In this document: positions 8,256-21,535 of the stretch, in pieces
How the letters are laid out: every line of letters starts with the position of its first letter
How positions within the stretch are numbered: the first letter of the stretch is position 1
NCBI GenBank assembly: GCA_028284955.1
Contig: JANQQS010000011.1
Coordinates: 1-32,115, forward strand
Source of the DNA: Myxococcota bacterium
GTDB taxonomy: Bacteria; Myxococcota_A; Polyangia; Polyangiales; Houyiibacteriaceae
Direction of reading: 5' to 3'
Length of the DNA stretch: 32,115 nucleotides
Program-made: the position numbers and the translations under genes
The notes under the pieces: model-generated
Seen by the model: the letters and a program-made list of their open reading frames with translations, nothing else
The model's database searches: none
Told to the model about the DNA's origin: nothing

Positions 8256-9500
8256 ATGAGCACTATGTTCATCACCGGGGCAACGGGCTTTCTTGGTTCG
8301 TACGTGCTCGACGAGTTGCTTCGCGCGACAGACCATTCGTTCGCGCTCCTCACCCGAGCAAGCAACCGGACGGAAGCGATCGACAAACTTTGGCGCGCCA
8401 TGCAACTGCATTTGGATGCGGACCAGTTTCGCTCCGTGTTGCCTCGAATCGAGTTCGTACGGGGCGATCTCACGGCGCCGAATATCGGATTGAGCGACGC
8501 CGACCAGGAGCGACTTTCTCACTCCATGGAATCGGTTCTCCATATCGCGGCTTCGTTGAACCGAAAGAGCGAGACCGCCTGCCTCAACCACAACCTTCGC
8601 GGCACGCTCGGGGTGATTCGTCTCGCACAGCGGGCGCACCAACATCACGGGCTTCGACGCTTCAGCTACGTATCAACCGTGGCCGTGGCGGGGCAGCGCG
8701 ACCGCGAAGTGGTGACCGAAGACGAAGCCATCGACTGGATGCGCCGCGACTACGATCCGTATGGGCGGACCAAGAAGTTTTGCGAGCACATGGTTCATGA
8801 GCTTCTGCCCGACGTTCCGCGGACCGTCTTTCGTCCATCCATCGTGATGGGCGACTCTCGATTTCCGGAAACCACGCAGTTCGATATGGTCCGCGCGTTT
8901 TGCGCCCTGGTTGATTTGCCCGTCGTTCCCATGAGCGGGGATACTCGGCTTGATATCGTCAACGCCGACTGGGTCGGTTACGCCATCGCAACGCTGCACG
9001 CCTCCAAACAGCCGCGTCATGTGACGTATCACCTCAGCTCGGGGGTCTCTTCTCCTAGCGCAGCCGAAATCGCGCACGCCATCGCCCACGATCGAGGAAG
9101 ACGAACGCCGACCTTCGTTCCTGCGCTGGAGCGGGGCTTTGGAGCCGCGGTTCGCGGGGTCGCCAGTTTTCCCACGCGAAACATCGCATCAAGAGTCGCG
9201 ACGCTGTTCAAAGTGTTCTGGCCCTACATCACCTACGACACGGTGTTTGACCACGAACGCGTGGTATCCGAGATTGGGCGCGCTCCTACGCGATTTTCGG
9301 AATACTGCGCGGGACTGTACGCCTTCTCCAAGCAGGTCAACTTTCGCTATCCCCACAAGCCTTGGCTCGATGGCGATTCAATAGGGGACCCTGCAAAAAC
9401 CGCCGTGGCTTCCAATGTCCAAGGGAGCAGTGCCCAAGCGAGCAGTGCCCAAGCGAGCGGCACCCGAGCGAACTCCATGAATCGAGGGTTGCGCACATGA
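8256..9500 (+). CDS. Second extended-SDR oxidoreductase
   Basis: This 414-residue protein shows GATGFLGSY (8-16) for nucleotide binding, SYVSTVAVAG (137-146) and an active-site YGRTK (Y169, K173). It belongs to the same broad NAD-binding-4/extended SDR group as the preceding gene but is shorter and lacks its C-terminal reductase tail. It could reduce an acyl thioester or keto group, or act as an epimerase or dehydrogenase on the head group. The C-terminal 35 or so residues are a Ser/Ala/Gln-rich linker encoded by a 15-bp tandem repeat (9426-9470) and are probably disordered. Its stop overlaps the next start as ATGA. Confidence 0.85.
   Translation: MSTMFITGATGFLGSYVLDELLRATDHSFALLTRASNRTEAIDKLWRAMQLHLDADQFRSVLPRIEFVRGDLTAPNIGLSDADQERLSHSMESVLHIAASLNRKSETACLNHNLRGTLGVIRLAQRAHQHHGLRRFSYVSTVAVAGQRDREVVTEDEAIDWMRRDYDPYGRTKKFCEHMVHELLPDVPRTVFRPSIVMGDSRFPETTQFDMVRAFCALVDLPVVPMSGDTRLDIVNADWVGYAIATLHASKQPRHVTYHLSSGVSSPSAAEIAHAIAHDRGRRTPTFVPALERGFGAAVRGVASFPTRNIASRVATLFKVFWPYITYDTVFDHERVVSEIGRAPTRFSEYCAGLYAFSKQVNFRYPHKPWLDGDSIGDPAKTAVASNVQGSSAQASSAQASGTRANSMNRGLRT
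9426..9470 (+). repeat. 15-bp tandem repeat inside the second SDR gene
   Basis: The unit AGCAGTGCCCAAGCG occurs twice exactly (9426-9440, 9441-9455) and once with changes (9456-9470). Because 15 is a multiple of three, copy number changes keep the frame. It encodes SSAQA-type units in the C-terminal linker. Confidence 0.8.
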
Positions 9501-11146
9501 CCAGCGAAGCGCCGCGGGTGCGGGTGTGGAGGCCTCAAACGGACCCTTCGAACGCGCACAACGCACAGAAACTGGCATCGCTCAACCCGGAGTCCTTGGT
9601 TTCCGGCCAGGGTTCCATCGAGCCTCCCGCGACGATACGTCGCTTGTTTTCCGGCGTCGTGCATACCGCGTGGGATCGAGTGAAAGAGCATGTCGACGCG
9701 GACCGCGCGCTGCAGCACGCCATGGGGCTCATGATCGAGTTGGCGGCTCATCGGTACGCCATGGGACAAAGCGAATCATGGTCGCCCGGGCAACCGCTCA
9801 AACTTCTGCTCGTCGGGTACAGCGGAACGCGGAATACCGGCGCAGACGTTCGCGTCGAAGAAATGATTCGCCAGTTCCGCCATCTTTTTGGCGACGAGCA
9901 CGTCGACCTCTCGATCATCACCCTCGGCCCTGAGCTCACCCGCGGCTACTTTCGTTCCGTCAAACAGCTGCATTGTCCCAAGCTCTTCCCGCGCTTTTTG
10001 TCTGATGCGGTTCGACAGCAGCATGGCGTGATCGCCTGCGAAGGGTCCATGTTCAAAAGCAAGTTTGCCAACGCTTTGTCCACCATGATGGTGGGCGGCA
10101 TTGGGCTTGCTCTCGCCGAACACAAGTTCGCCATCGGCTACGGCGGCGAAGCCGGCCAGATGGATCCTTCGCTCCGCGATATGGTGGCGCGTTATTGTCG
10201 CGACGCGTTCATTATCACTCGAAACGAAACGTCTCGCGACATTCTTTCAGACCTCGGAGTCGCCTCTCAACCCGGCACCGATACAGCGTGGACGTTTGAC
10301 CCTGCACCCGATGACGTCGGCGCGAATATTTTGCGATCCGCAGGATGGGATGGTGCTACCCCGATTCTTACGCTGTGCCCCATCAATCCTTTTTGGTGGC
10401 CGGTTAAGCCCAACGTACCTCGCGCCGCGCTGCATTACGCCAGCGGCATGTACGCCGATTCACACTACGGATCGGTCTATTTTCATCGTCATGGCGCCGA
10501 CGTAGAAGACAATCAGGAGCGCTATATCCGCGCCATCGCGAACGCGGTACGGCGCTTTCGAGACAAGCACCGTGTGTTTCCGGTGATGATCGGCAGCGAA
10601 CAGCTCGACCGCAAAGCATGCGAAGCGCTTCGTGATGCGCTCGGAGACGATGCGCTTGGAAAGCGTGCGCCGGTGATCGTTTCGGATGAATACGACATGT
10701 ACGAGATGGTGAGCGTCATGCGTCAGGCCACCTGGATGGTTTCCTCTCGCTACCACGCCATCGTAACGAGCATGCCGGCTGGAGTGGCCTCCGCGGGAAT
10801 CACCATGGACGAGCGCATTCGGAACCTGATGCGCGATCGCGGACAGCCACATCTCGCATTGGGCGTCGACGATCCGGATCTCGAGCAGCGGTTGCACGAT
10901 ACGTTGGAGATTCTGGTACGCGATACGCAGGACATCCGGCAAGGGATCGACCGCTGCGTATACAAAAACCTCGAACGCATGGGTCACATGGGCATGGAAC
11001 TCGTCGACCACGTTCGGTCTCACTATCCCGACTTTCCATTTCGACGTGAATTCGGCCGGCACGGCGACCCTTGGGCCCACTTGCCCACGCTGCCGCCCAA
11101 AGTCCGCGCCCTGGTTGAACGTGTCCGGAGCTCCGATGGCGACTGA
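9497..11146 (+). CDS. Polysaccharide pyruvyl transferase-like protein
   Basis: The protein has 549 residues from the ATG at 9497, which overlaps the previous stop by 4 nt. The core begins with LLLVGYSGTRNTGADVR (103-119), like the VGYYGxxNxGDE N-terminal strand of the PS_pyruv_trans (PF04230, CsaB/WcaK) family. Later it has a SSRYHAIVTSMPAGV segment equivalent to the family's SxRLHA motif. Known members transfer pyruvate from phosphoenolpyruvate to sugars of polysaccharides. About 100 extra N-terminal residues precede the core. A member in an acyl-activation operon is unusual. It might pyruvylate the head group of a glycolipid, or may have been adapted to another glycosyltransferase-like reaction, since the fold is GT-B-like. 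Function is inference; family membership is fairly sure. Confidence 0.8.
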   Translation: MTSEAPRVRVWRPQTDPSNAHNAQKLASLNPESLVSGQGSIEPPATIRRLFSGVVHTAWDRVKEHVDADRALQHAMGLMIELAAHRYAMGQSESWSPGQPLKLLLVGYSGTRNTGADVRVEEMIRQFRHLFGDEHVDLSIITLGPELTRGYFRSVKQLHCPKLFPRFLSDAVRQQHGVIACEGSMFKSKFANALSTMMVGGIGLALAEHKFAIGYGGEAGQMDPSLRDMVARYCRDAFIITRNETSRDILSDLGVASQPGTDTAWTFDPAPDDVGANILRSAGWDGATPILTLCPINPFWWPVKPNVPRAALHYASGMYADSHYGSVYFHRHGADVEDNQERYIRAIANAVRRFRDKHRVFPVMIGSEQLDRKACEALRDALGDDALGKRAPVIVSDEYDMYEMVSVMRQATWMVSSRYHAIVTSMPAGVASAGITMDERIRNLMRDRGQPHLALGVDDPDLEQRLHDTLEILVRDTQDIRQGIDRCVYKNLERMGHMGMELVDHVRSHYPDFPFRREFGRHGDPWAHLPTLPPKVRALVERVRSSDGD

Positions 11147-12044
11147 GTTCCCAGTAGAACCAGGGAACCCCACAAAATCAGGGAACCCGGCACAGCCAGA
11201 ACGTTGCATGGAGCCTGAGCGCCTGTACGCCGGGGAAGCGCTCAGCTGGCATCTGAACGAAGACACGTTGGAAGTTGAGCTCCACCGGAAGCCGTGCAAC
11301 GAAATCGGCACGACGGCGCTGCGTGAACTGGAAGCCCTCGCCGACGTGGTTCGGCAGGGCGCGCATGGAGCACGCGCGTTGCTCTGGCACAGCAGCGTAA
11401 CGCGCGGGTTCAGCGCCGGCGCAGACCTGCAAGAGCTCTACCACGGTTTGATGGACGGAGGGCTTCCGCCGGACGGGCTGGCCGCTGACGCACGCAAGTT
11501 GGCCGAGGTTCGCTCGTTCCTGGACCGGATTCATGACGCGTTCAATGCGTTCGACCAAGCGCCGTTGGTCACCGTAGGCGCAGTCCGCGGAGTTTGCTTC
11601 GGTGGCGGTTTCGAGCTCGCATTGACCTGCGATGTACTCGTCGCAGAGCAGAACGCCCGGTTCGCTTTTCCAGAGCTTCGCCTCGGCTTGGTGCCTGGCT
11701 TTGGCGGCGTACCTCGTTTGCGGCGCGACGTCGGCAACGCCGCGATTCGCGACCTCTTGCTCACTGGCCGGAGCATCCGCGCGAGCCGTGCGCATGCGCT
11801 CGGCCTCGTGTCTCAGGTCGTGGGCAACGGCGAAGCGCTGGGTATTGCGCGCATGGTGGCTCAGCAAGCGGCTCGTTTTGATGCGCAGACCACCTGCAAA
11901 GCAAAACGATTTATCAAGACACTTCCCGCCAGCGAACTCCGCCAAGAAAAAGATCTGTTCATCGAACTACTGGCATCTCCCACGGTGGCGCGAGCACTGA
12001 AAAAATTCGTGGAAAGCAAAGACCTCAGGCCCTACCTGCCTTGA
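11136..12044 (+). CDS. Enoyl-CoA hydratase/isomerase family protein (crotonase)
   Basis: The ATG at 11136 overlaps the previous gene by 11 nt and gives 302 residues. An internal ATG at 11208 would drop a Pro/Asn-rich 24-residue leader. The crotonase core is clear: FSAGADLQEL (92-101) forms the oxyanion hole, GGGFELALTCD carries E160, and FPELRLGLVPGFGG carries E180. Both glutamates of enoyl-CoA hydratase are kept, so hydration of a trans-2-enoyl thioester or double-bond isomerisation is possible. In this operon it probably modifies the acyl chain before or after loading on the neighbouring ACP. Confidence 0.9.
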   Translation: MATEFPVEPGNPTKSGNPAQPERCMEPERLYAGEALSWHLNEDTLEVELHRKPCNEIGTTALRELEALADVVRQGAHGARALLWHSSVTRGFSAGADLQELYHGLMDGGLPPDGLAADARKLAEVRSFLDRIHDAFNAFDQAPLVTVGAVRGVCFGGGFELALTCDVLVAEQNARFAFPELRLGLVPGFGGVPRLRRDVGNAAIRDLLLTGRSIRASRAHALGLVSQVVGNGEALGIARMVAQQAARFDAQTTCKAKRFIKTLPASELRQEKDLFIELLASPTVARALKKFVESKDLRPYLP

Positions 12045-12092
12045 ATATCGCAAGCGCACCGCGCACCTCAACGCCGCATCTACGAGGCCCTC

Positions 12093-12332
12093 ATGACTCA
12101 GAACGACATCACGACCAAGCTGATTTCCCTCGCCGCCGAGCGCTTCCAGCAGGAGGCTTCAACGCTATCTGCCGCAGACGATCTTTTCGACCGACTCGGC
12201 ATCGACAGCTATCAGGCGCTTGAATTGCTAAGCGATGTAGAAAACGCGTTCAACGTCGAAGTTCCTGATTACGAACTGCAAGGGGTCCATACCTTCGCCG
12301 CGCTCGCCGAGGTGATCGGGAGACGACTGTGA
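12093..12332 (+). CDS. Acyl carrier protein
   Basis: This 79-residue acidic protein has the phosphopantetheine attachment motif LGIDSYQALELL, with S39 as the modified serine. The four-helix ACP pattern (DDLFDRLG, ENAFNVEVPD, TFAALAEVI) is complete. It carries acyl chains as thioesters between the operon enzymes. Its stop overlaps the GTG start of the ligase gene by 3 nt, suggesting tight co-expression with the enzyme that probably loads it. Confidence 0.95.
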   Translation: MTQNDITTKLISLAAERFQQEASTLSAADDLFDRLGIDSYQALELLSDVENAFNVEVPDYELQGVHTFAALAEVIGRRL

Positions 12333-14113
12333 TCACTCCGGACCGATACGCGAGCTTGGGCGAGCTGCTGCGTGACGCGCTGATTCAATTCAAGTCCGAT
12401 GTCGCGCTGATCGAGCTCAACCGAAAACGTCAAAGCGCGAGCTACACATATCTCGAGTTCAAACGAACTGCCGATCGACTCGCTAGCGCGCTCGAACACG
12501 CGGGGGTCAACGCCGGCTCTCGCGTCGCAATCATCATGAGCAACCAATCGAAATGGTTGCTCAGCGCGTACTCGATCCTGTTTCGCGGTGGAGTCATCGT
12601 TCCCATCGACTACAAGCTCTCACCAGAGGAGCAACGCGCACTGCTGCAGCACGCAACCCCCAACGTGCTCATCACCGAGCATGCGTCGTGGCGAGGGCTA
12701 GCGGGAAAAACGGCTGTGCCCACGACGTTTGTGTCCGAGGTTCCAGAGGGAGCAGAGCTCGCGGGCGCGCACCGCTGGGAGGACGCGAACGGCCCCAAAC
12801 CACCTACATTCGTGCCACGGTCTCGATCGGATGTGGCCACGCTGGTGTATTCGTCGGGCACGGGTGGCGCGCCCAAAGGATGCATGCTGACGCACCAAAA
12901 CTACCTCGAACAGTATCGCATGCTGGTCGAGCTTTTTCCGCTCGAACAGGGGGACCGCTATTTCTCGATTCTCCCTACCAACCACGCCATCGACTTCATG
13001 TGCGGCTTTATCGTCCCGCTCGCTTGTGGCGCGACGGTGGTACATCAACGGACGCTTCGACCCGAGTTCATCAATCATACGTTGAAGAACCAGCGGATTA
13101 CCCACATGGCAGTGGTTCCGTTGATTCTTGAAGCGTTCGAGCGGCGCATTCAGGAAACGCTGCAGGAACGCCCCGAGCTGATTCAGGCCGCGTTTGGTCT
13201 TGTCGGCGCGCTCAACGCCGCGCTGACCCTCGACAAGCCGCGTCGTGCACTAAGCCGACGTTTGCTCAAACCAGTCCACGATGCCTTCGGCGGACATCTG
13301 AAGCTCCTCTTCTGCGGAGGAGCGTTCGTCGACGCCAAACGCGCACAGTATTTCTACGACCTGGGGCTGCCCGTGGTGATTGGCTACGGCTTGACCGAAG
13401 CGTGCACGGTGCTGACGGTTAACGACCTCAATCCTTTCCATGGCGACACGGTAGGGCGCCCGCTGCGGGGCGTGCAGATTGAGATTCGGAACGAAGATCC
13501 GGAGACTCGAGTGGGCGAAGTGTGGGCCAAGGGCCCAACCGTCATGCAGGGTTATTTTCGAGATGAAGATCAGACCGCAGAGGTGTTGGTCGATGGTTGG
13601 CTAAAAACTGGAGACCTCGGAACCATCGATGCGGCAGGGCATCTCCGGTTGGTCGGGCGACGAAAAAACATGATCGTCACCGCGGGCGGAAAGAACATCT
13701 ATCCCGAAGATATCGAAAGCGCGTTCGAGGACCTTCCCTGCGAAGAGCTGGCCGTCTTCGCCAGCGGATATATCTGGCCCGGAGAAGCACTGGCAGAAGA
13801 ACATCTCGTGGTCGCAGTGCGGGACGCGACGAGTGAGTTTCCTCGCATACTCGCCACGAAAAACCGCCGCCTCCCGGAACACAAGCGCGTGGCCGGCTAC
13901 ATCGCATACGACGAAGCGTTCCCCCGCACGGCGTCTATGAAGGTGAAACGAAACGAGCTCGCCATCCGACTGCGATCTTTGGATCGAAATCTGGTCCGAA
14001 GCGTGGCACCGGTTCATTCTTCTGCGAGCCTTCCGACGGGGACGCGCGAGCACCCGACGTCGGTACTTGAAACAGGAACGGTTTTCAAAAAACGTCCGCG
14101 GTGGTCATCATGA
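12329..14113 (+). CDS. AMP-forming acyl-CoA/acyl-ACP ligase
   Basis: The 594-residue protein starts with GTG at 12329. It is an ANL-superfamily adenylating enzyme that activates a carboxylic acid with ATP and passes it to CoA or, more likely here, to the adjacent ACP. Visible motifs are the phosphate loop YSSGTGGAPKG (174-184), GYGLTEA (352-358), GWLKTGD (423-429), GRRKNMIVTAGGKNIYP (443-459) and the C-terminal catalytic lysine region TASMKVK (K538 or K540). All core motifs are intact. Length and motif spelling suit long-chain fatty acid substrates. It overlaps the next gene by 4 nt (ATGA). Confidence 0.92.
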   Translation: MITPDRYASLGELLRDALIQFKSDVALIELNRKRQSASYTYLEFKRTADRLASALEHAGVNAGSRVAIIMSNQSKWLLSAYSILFRGGVIVPIDYKLSPEEQRALLQHATPNVLITEHASWRGLAGKTAVPTTFVSEVPEGAELAGAHRWEDANGPKPPTFVPRSRSDVATLVYSSGTGGAPKGCMLTHQNYLEQYRMLVELFPLEQGDRYFSILPTNHAIDFMCGFIVPLACGATVVHQRTLRPEFINHTLKNQRITHMAVVPLILEAFERRIQETLQERPELIQAAFGLVGALNAALTLDKPRRALSRRLLKPVHDAFGGHLKLLFCGGAFVDAKRAQYFYDLGLPVVIGYGLTEACTVLTVNDLNPFHGDTVGRPLRGVQIEIRNEDPETRVGEVWAKGPTVMQGYFRDEDQTAEVLVDGWLKTGDLGTIDAAGHLRLVGRRKNMIVTAGGKNIYPEDIESAFEDLPCEELAVFASGYIWPGEALAEEHLVVAVRDATSEFPRILATKNRRLPEHKRVAGYIAYDEAFPRTASMKVKRNELAIRLRSLDRNLVRSVAPVHSSASLPTGTREHPTSVLETGTVFKKRPRWSS

Positions 14114-15060
14114 ACGCCTTGATCGCTGATGCGGACGCGGTTTCGCAACGCCCTCCTTCTTCGCCGAAACACTATTTTGCCATCATCAATGGAGCAGCCG
14201 GCGGCGGCCGATGCGGCTCGCGGGCAGAACCCGCCCTCAAACAGCTATCCGAACACGGAATTCGCTCCGACGTGTGCTTCACAGAAGGGCCCGGGCACGC
14301 GAGCGAACTGGCGCGGCGAGCCTATCAAAGCGGGGTTCGCCACTTCCTGGCGGCAGGAGGCGACGGCACCGTGTTTGAAGTGGTCAACGGACTATTTCCG
14401 GATGCCGCCAGCGACCCCCCGACCCTCGGCATCTTGCCGCTGGGTACCGGAAACTCGTTCCTCCGCGACTTCGGGCCCGCCACGGAACACCTCGCCCAAT
14501 CGGCATTGACCGAGGGGGAGGCACGGCCGATCGACGTGATCCGCGCGAAACATCGTGACGGCACGATGCATTACATCAATCTCTTAGGACTAGGGTTCAC
14601 CGCGGAAGTCGGCGCGCTCGCCAACCGACTAAAGGCCTTGAGCACGACCGGCTACGTGGCCGCGGTCCTGGCACGACTGGCGGGTCTTCGCTATCCGCTC
14701 GATCCCATTCGTCTCGATGACCAAATCGAGGACCATCGAGACAACACCATGCTTGTGTTCTCCAACAGCCGGTACACCGGCGGCGCAATGATGATGGCGC
14801 CCCACGCAGACCTTCAAGATGGGCGGCTTGACGTCATTCGGGTGAACCGAATGTCTCGATTCGAGTTGCTGACCGCGTTTCCCAAAATCTTTCGTGGAAC
14901 TCACGTACGTCACCCGAAGATCGAAGAGCACACCGCGGCACGAGTCGAATTTCTCAATCCGCGAGAGCAAGACGTGATGGTCGACGGCGAAGTTCTTCGC
15001 CTTTGCTTGCTTTCTCTCGAAGTGCTTCCTCGCGCCCTCAAGGTGATGACCCCATGCTAG
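14110..15060 (+). CDS. Diacylglycerol/sphingoid kinase-family lipid kinase
   Basis: The ATG at 14110 overlaps the ligase stop and gives 316 residues; a GTG at 14101 is possible but less likely. The DAGK/LCB5 catalytic domain shows INGAAGGG (26-33), the nucleotide motif GGDGT (83-87), and LPLGTGNSFLRD, like the LPxGTxNDFAR motif. The C-terminal beta-sandwich is present and ends with DVMVDGEV, like the family's DGE motif. Such enzymes phosphorylate diacylglycerol, long-chain bases or related lipid alcohols. An alcohol or monoacylglycerol made earlier in the operon is a plausible substrate, with the product passed to the acyltransferase encoded next. Confidence 0.92.
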   Translation: MNALIADADAVSQRPPSSPKHYFAIINGAAGGGRCGSRAEPALKQLSEHGIRSDVCFTEGPGHASELARRAYQSGVRHFLAAGGDGTVFEVVNGLFPDAASDPPTLGILPLGTGNSFLRDFGPATEHLAQSALTEGEARPIDVIRAKHRDGTMHYINLLGLGFTAEVGALANRLKALSTTGYVAAVLARLAGLRYPLDPIRLDDQIEDHRDNTMLVFSNSRYTGGAMMMAPHADLQDGRLDVIRVNRMSRFELLTAFPKIFRGTHVRHPKIEEHTAARVEFLNPREQDVMVDGEVLRLCLLSLEVLPRALKVMTPC

Positions 15061-15905
15061 GCACCACGGACAATCGATCGATGACGAACCGGCCGGCACA
15101 TCAAGAGCTGCAGGCACGCGGAACACAGCGCGAGGCGCCTACACGCGACAACCCAACGATTCGAGATCGTCTCGTGAGCACGGTGCTTTGGGGCGCCGGA
15201 GTGGGTTGGCTCGTGCCGACGACCAGCGCCATGACCGTTCTCCATCACTTGGTGGGCGCAAAACGAATCGAGCCCGTCAGCCGGCTGTATTGCCGCGTCC
15301 AGACCGCGCTTACCGGTTCGCGCTGGCGAGCCGTCGTGCACCCCGACGTATGCCCAGACACGCCGTATATCTTCGCGCAAAATCACACCAACCATTTCGA
15401 TCACGTGGCGATGTACAACGCGACGCCCCATTTCAAGCAAGGGCTGGAGCTCGAATCGCACTTCCGGTACCCGTTCTACGGCTGGTTCATGAAAAGTCGG
15501 GGAACCATCCCCGTTCCTTCGAATAAGGAGCAGCGTACTCGGCAGATATTCGCGGCGATGCGTCGAGAGCTCAGCCAAGGCACAAGCATTCTCGCGTTTC
15601 CAGAAGGAACGCGCACCCTCGACGGCAAGCTCGGACCTTTTCGCAAAGGCATCTTTCATATCGCGCATCGACTCAAGGTTTCGATTGCGCCGACCACGGT
15701 GACCGGGATGTACGACATGATGCACAAAGGCTCGCTCGTGATTCGCCCTGGAAACACGCTTACGGTGTACATCGACAAGCCAGTGGACATGTCGAACGTC
15801 CACAAAGACGACATTCCGAAGGTCATGGAAGACGTCCATCGCACGATGAGCCGGCGACTCGAAGAGCACCGACAGCAGAAGCTCAAACGGGAGCATCCAC
15901 GATGA
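15054..15905 (+). CDS. PlsC-type 1-acylglycerol-3-phosphate acyltransferase
   Basis: The chosen ATG at 15054 overlaps the kinase gene by 7 nt and gives 283 residues; an ATG at 15081 is an alternative. The glycerolipid acyltransferase motifs are present: NHTNHFD (110-116) with the catalytic HX4D, RGTIPVP near 149-155 as block II, and FPEGTRT (182-188) as block III. A hydrophobic stretch near 42-66 may hold it to the membrane. It transfers acyl groups from CoA or ACP to a lysophospholipid. It is the final enzyme of the operon and likely assembles the lipid from the phosphorylated product of the preceding kinase. Confidence 0.92.
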   Translation: MLGTTDNRSMTNRPAHQELQARGTQREAPTRDNPTIRDRLVSTVLWGAGVGWLVPTTSAMTVLHHLVGAKRIEPVSRLYCRVQTALTGSRWRAVVHPDVCPDTPYIFAQNHTNHFDHVAMYNATPHFKQGLELESHFRYPFYGWFMKSRGTIPVPSNKEQRTRQIFAAMRRELSQGTSILAFPEGTRTLDGKLGPFRKGIFHIAHRLKVSIAPTTVTGMYDMMHKGSLVIRPGNTLTVYIDKPVDMSNVHKDDIPKVMEDVHRTMSRRLEEHRQQKLKREHPR

Positions 15906-16540
15906 GCGTCGATGCCACCGATCGTCGAGCGACGCGAGCCCAAATTAAGCGAGAAAGCCGACGGGCAAATATTCTGCGGGCCGCGCTGCACGAATTCGGC
16001 CATCGCGGCTACCATCAAACACACATCAGCGACATCATCGAAGCAGCAAACATCGCGCGGGGCACGTTCTACCTCTACTTTGAGAGCAAGAGCGCGATCT
16101 TTCTCGAACTTCTAGACGGCCTTCTCGAGCGCCTGGGCGACAGCATCGTAGGCGTAGACACGCGCGACGGAGCGCCTCCAGTGCAAGGACAGCTGGTGCA
16201 AACCGTACGCCGAATCATGGAGACGGTCGTCGAAAACCGTTTGCTTACGACGATCATCATCCGCGAAGCCGTCGGGCTCGACGAAGACGTAGATCGAAAA
16301 CTTCGCGAGTTTTACAAACGGCTACTTATCTACATTCGGTCATCGCTCGAAGAAGGTCAGCAGCTTGGCGTGCTTCGTGATTTCGATACCGAGGTGGCTG
16401 CGTTTTGCGTCCTCGGCACGATCAAGCAGTTCATGGAGCAGCTTGTGATGCACGACTACGGCGAAGTCGACGTCGACCGAATGGCCCTCGCAGTGCTCGA
16501 TTTCAATCTGCGCGGCGTGCTCGATCCCGTGGTCGGGTAG
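15902..16540 (+). CDS. TetR/AcrR-family transcriptional regulator
   Basis: This 212-residue protein has an N-terminal helix-turn-helix (about 40-60, THISDIIEAANIARGTFYLYF) in classical TetR spelling, followed by an alpha-helical ligand-binding and dimer domain. Its ATG overlaps the acyltransferase stop (ATGA), so it is made with the enzymes it probably controls. The two identical palindromes at 5795 and 5838 before the first operon gene are its likely binding sites, giving negative autoregulation. The ligand may be an acyl-CoA or acyl-ACP, as for other lipid-linked TetR proteins. That is inference. Confidence 0.93.
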   Translation: MSVDATDRRATRAQIKRESRRANILRAALHEFGHRGYHQTHISDIIEAANIARGTFYLYFESKSAIFLELLDGLLERLGDSIVGVDTRDGAPPVQGQLVQTVRRIMETVVENRLLTTIIIREAVGLDEDVDRKLREFYKRLLIYIRSSLEEGQQLGVLRDFDTEVAAFCVLGTIKQFMEQLVMHDYGEVDVDRMALAVLDFNLRGVLDPVVG

Positions 16541-16719
16541 CTCCACGCTGACGTTGGGGGGGGTCGCGCACACTCGCATTCTTGGAAGTGAGCAAAGCGA
16601 GCCTTCTCATGCGCATGCCGGACGACAAAGCCCCACCCGCGGTCACTTGGCTCTTCGACATGCTGGCTACAGTAATCGCAAACGGGCTCGGGTTGATGAA
16701 GCAGGAGCGCCGTCACCAA
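16456..16719 (-). CDS. Possible small Cys/His-rich protein, maybe frameshifted
   Basis: This frame encodes 87 residues. Residues 14-49 contain CDYC, several histidines and a final CEC, the pattern of a small zinc-binding domain. After a run of prolines encoded by the C8 tract (G8 on the plus strand), the sequence becomes low-complexity and is antisense to the tetR 3' end. A frameshift in the homopolymer of a once longer gene is possible. No family is recognised, and it may simply be a chance frame. Confidence 0.25.
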   Translation of the reverse strand: MVTALLLHQPEPVCDYCSQHVEEPSDRGWGFVVRHAHEKARFAHFQECECARPPPTSAWSYPTTGSSTPRRLKSSTARAIRSTSTSP

Positions 16720-16855
16720 GCCTTCCTGGTCTTGAGCACTGTTCTTTTGGCCTGATTGCGGCTTACCTCAAGACGAATCCCCGCTGTGTCTCAGTACAGG
16801 CACCTCTCGGGAGGTGCGAATGCTCTCTATTGCGGTCATTTGGCTCGGCGGGATT
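16541..16855. other. Junction region between lipid operon and defence insert
   Basis: These 315 nt separate two convergent genes. They contain a G8 run (about 16556-16563) and a minus-strand open frame with a Cys/His-rich stretch (listed separately). No clear terminator was seen. Confidence 0.4.
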
Positions 16856-21535
<4,680 letters not shown>

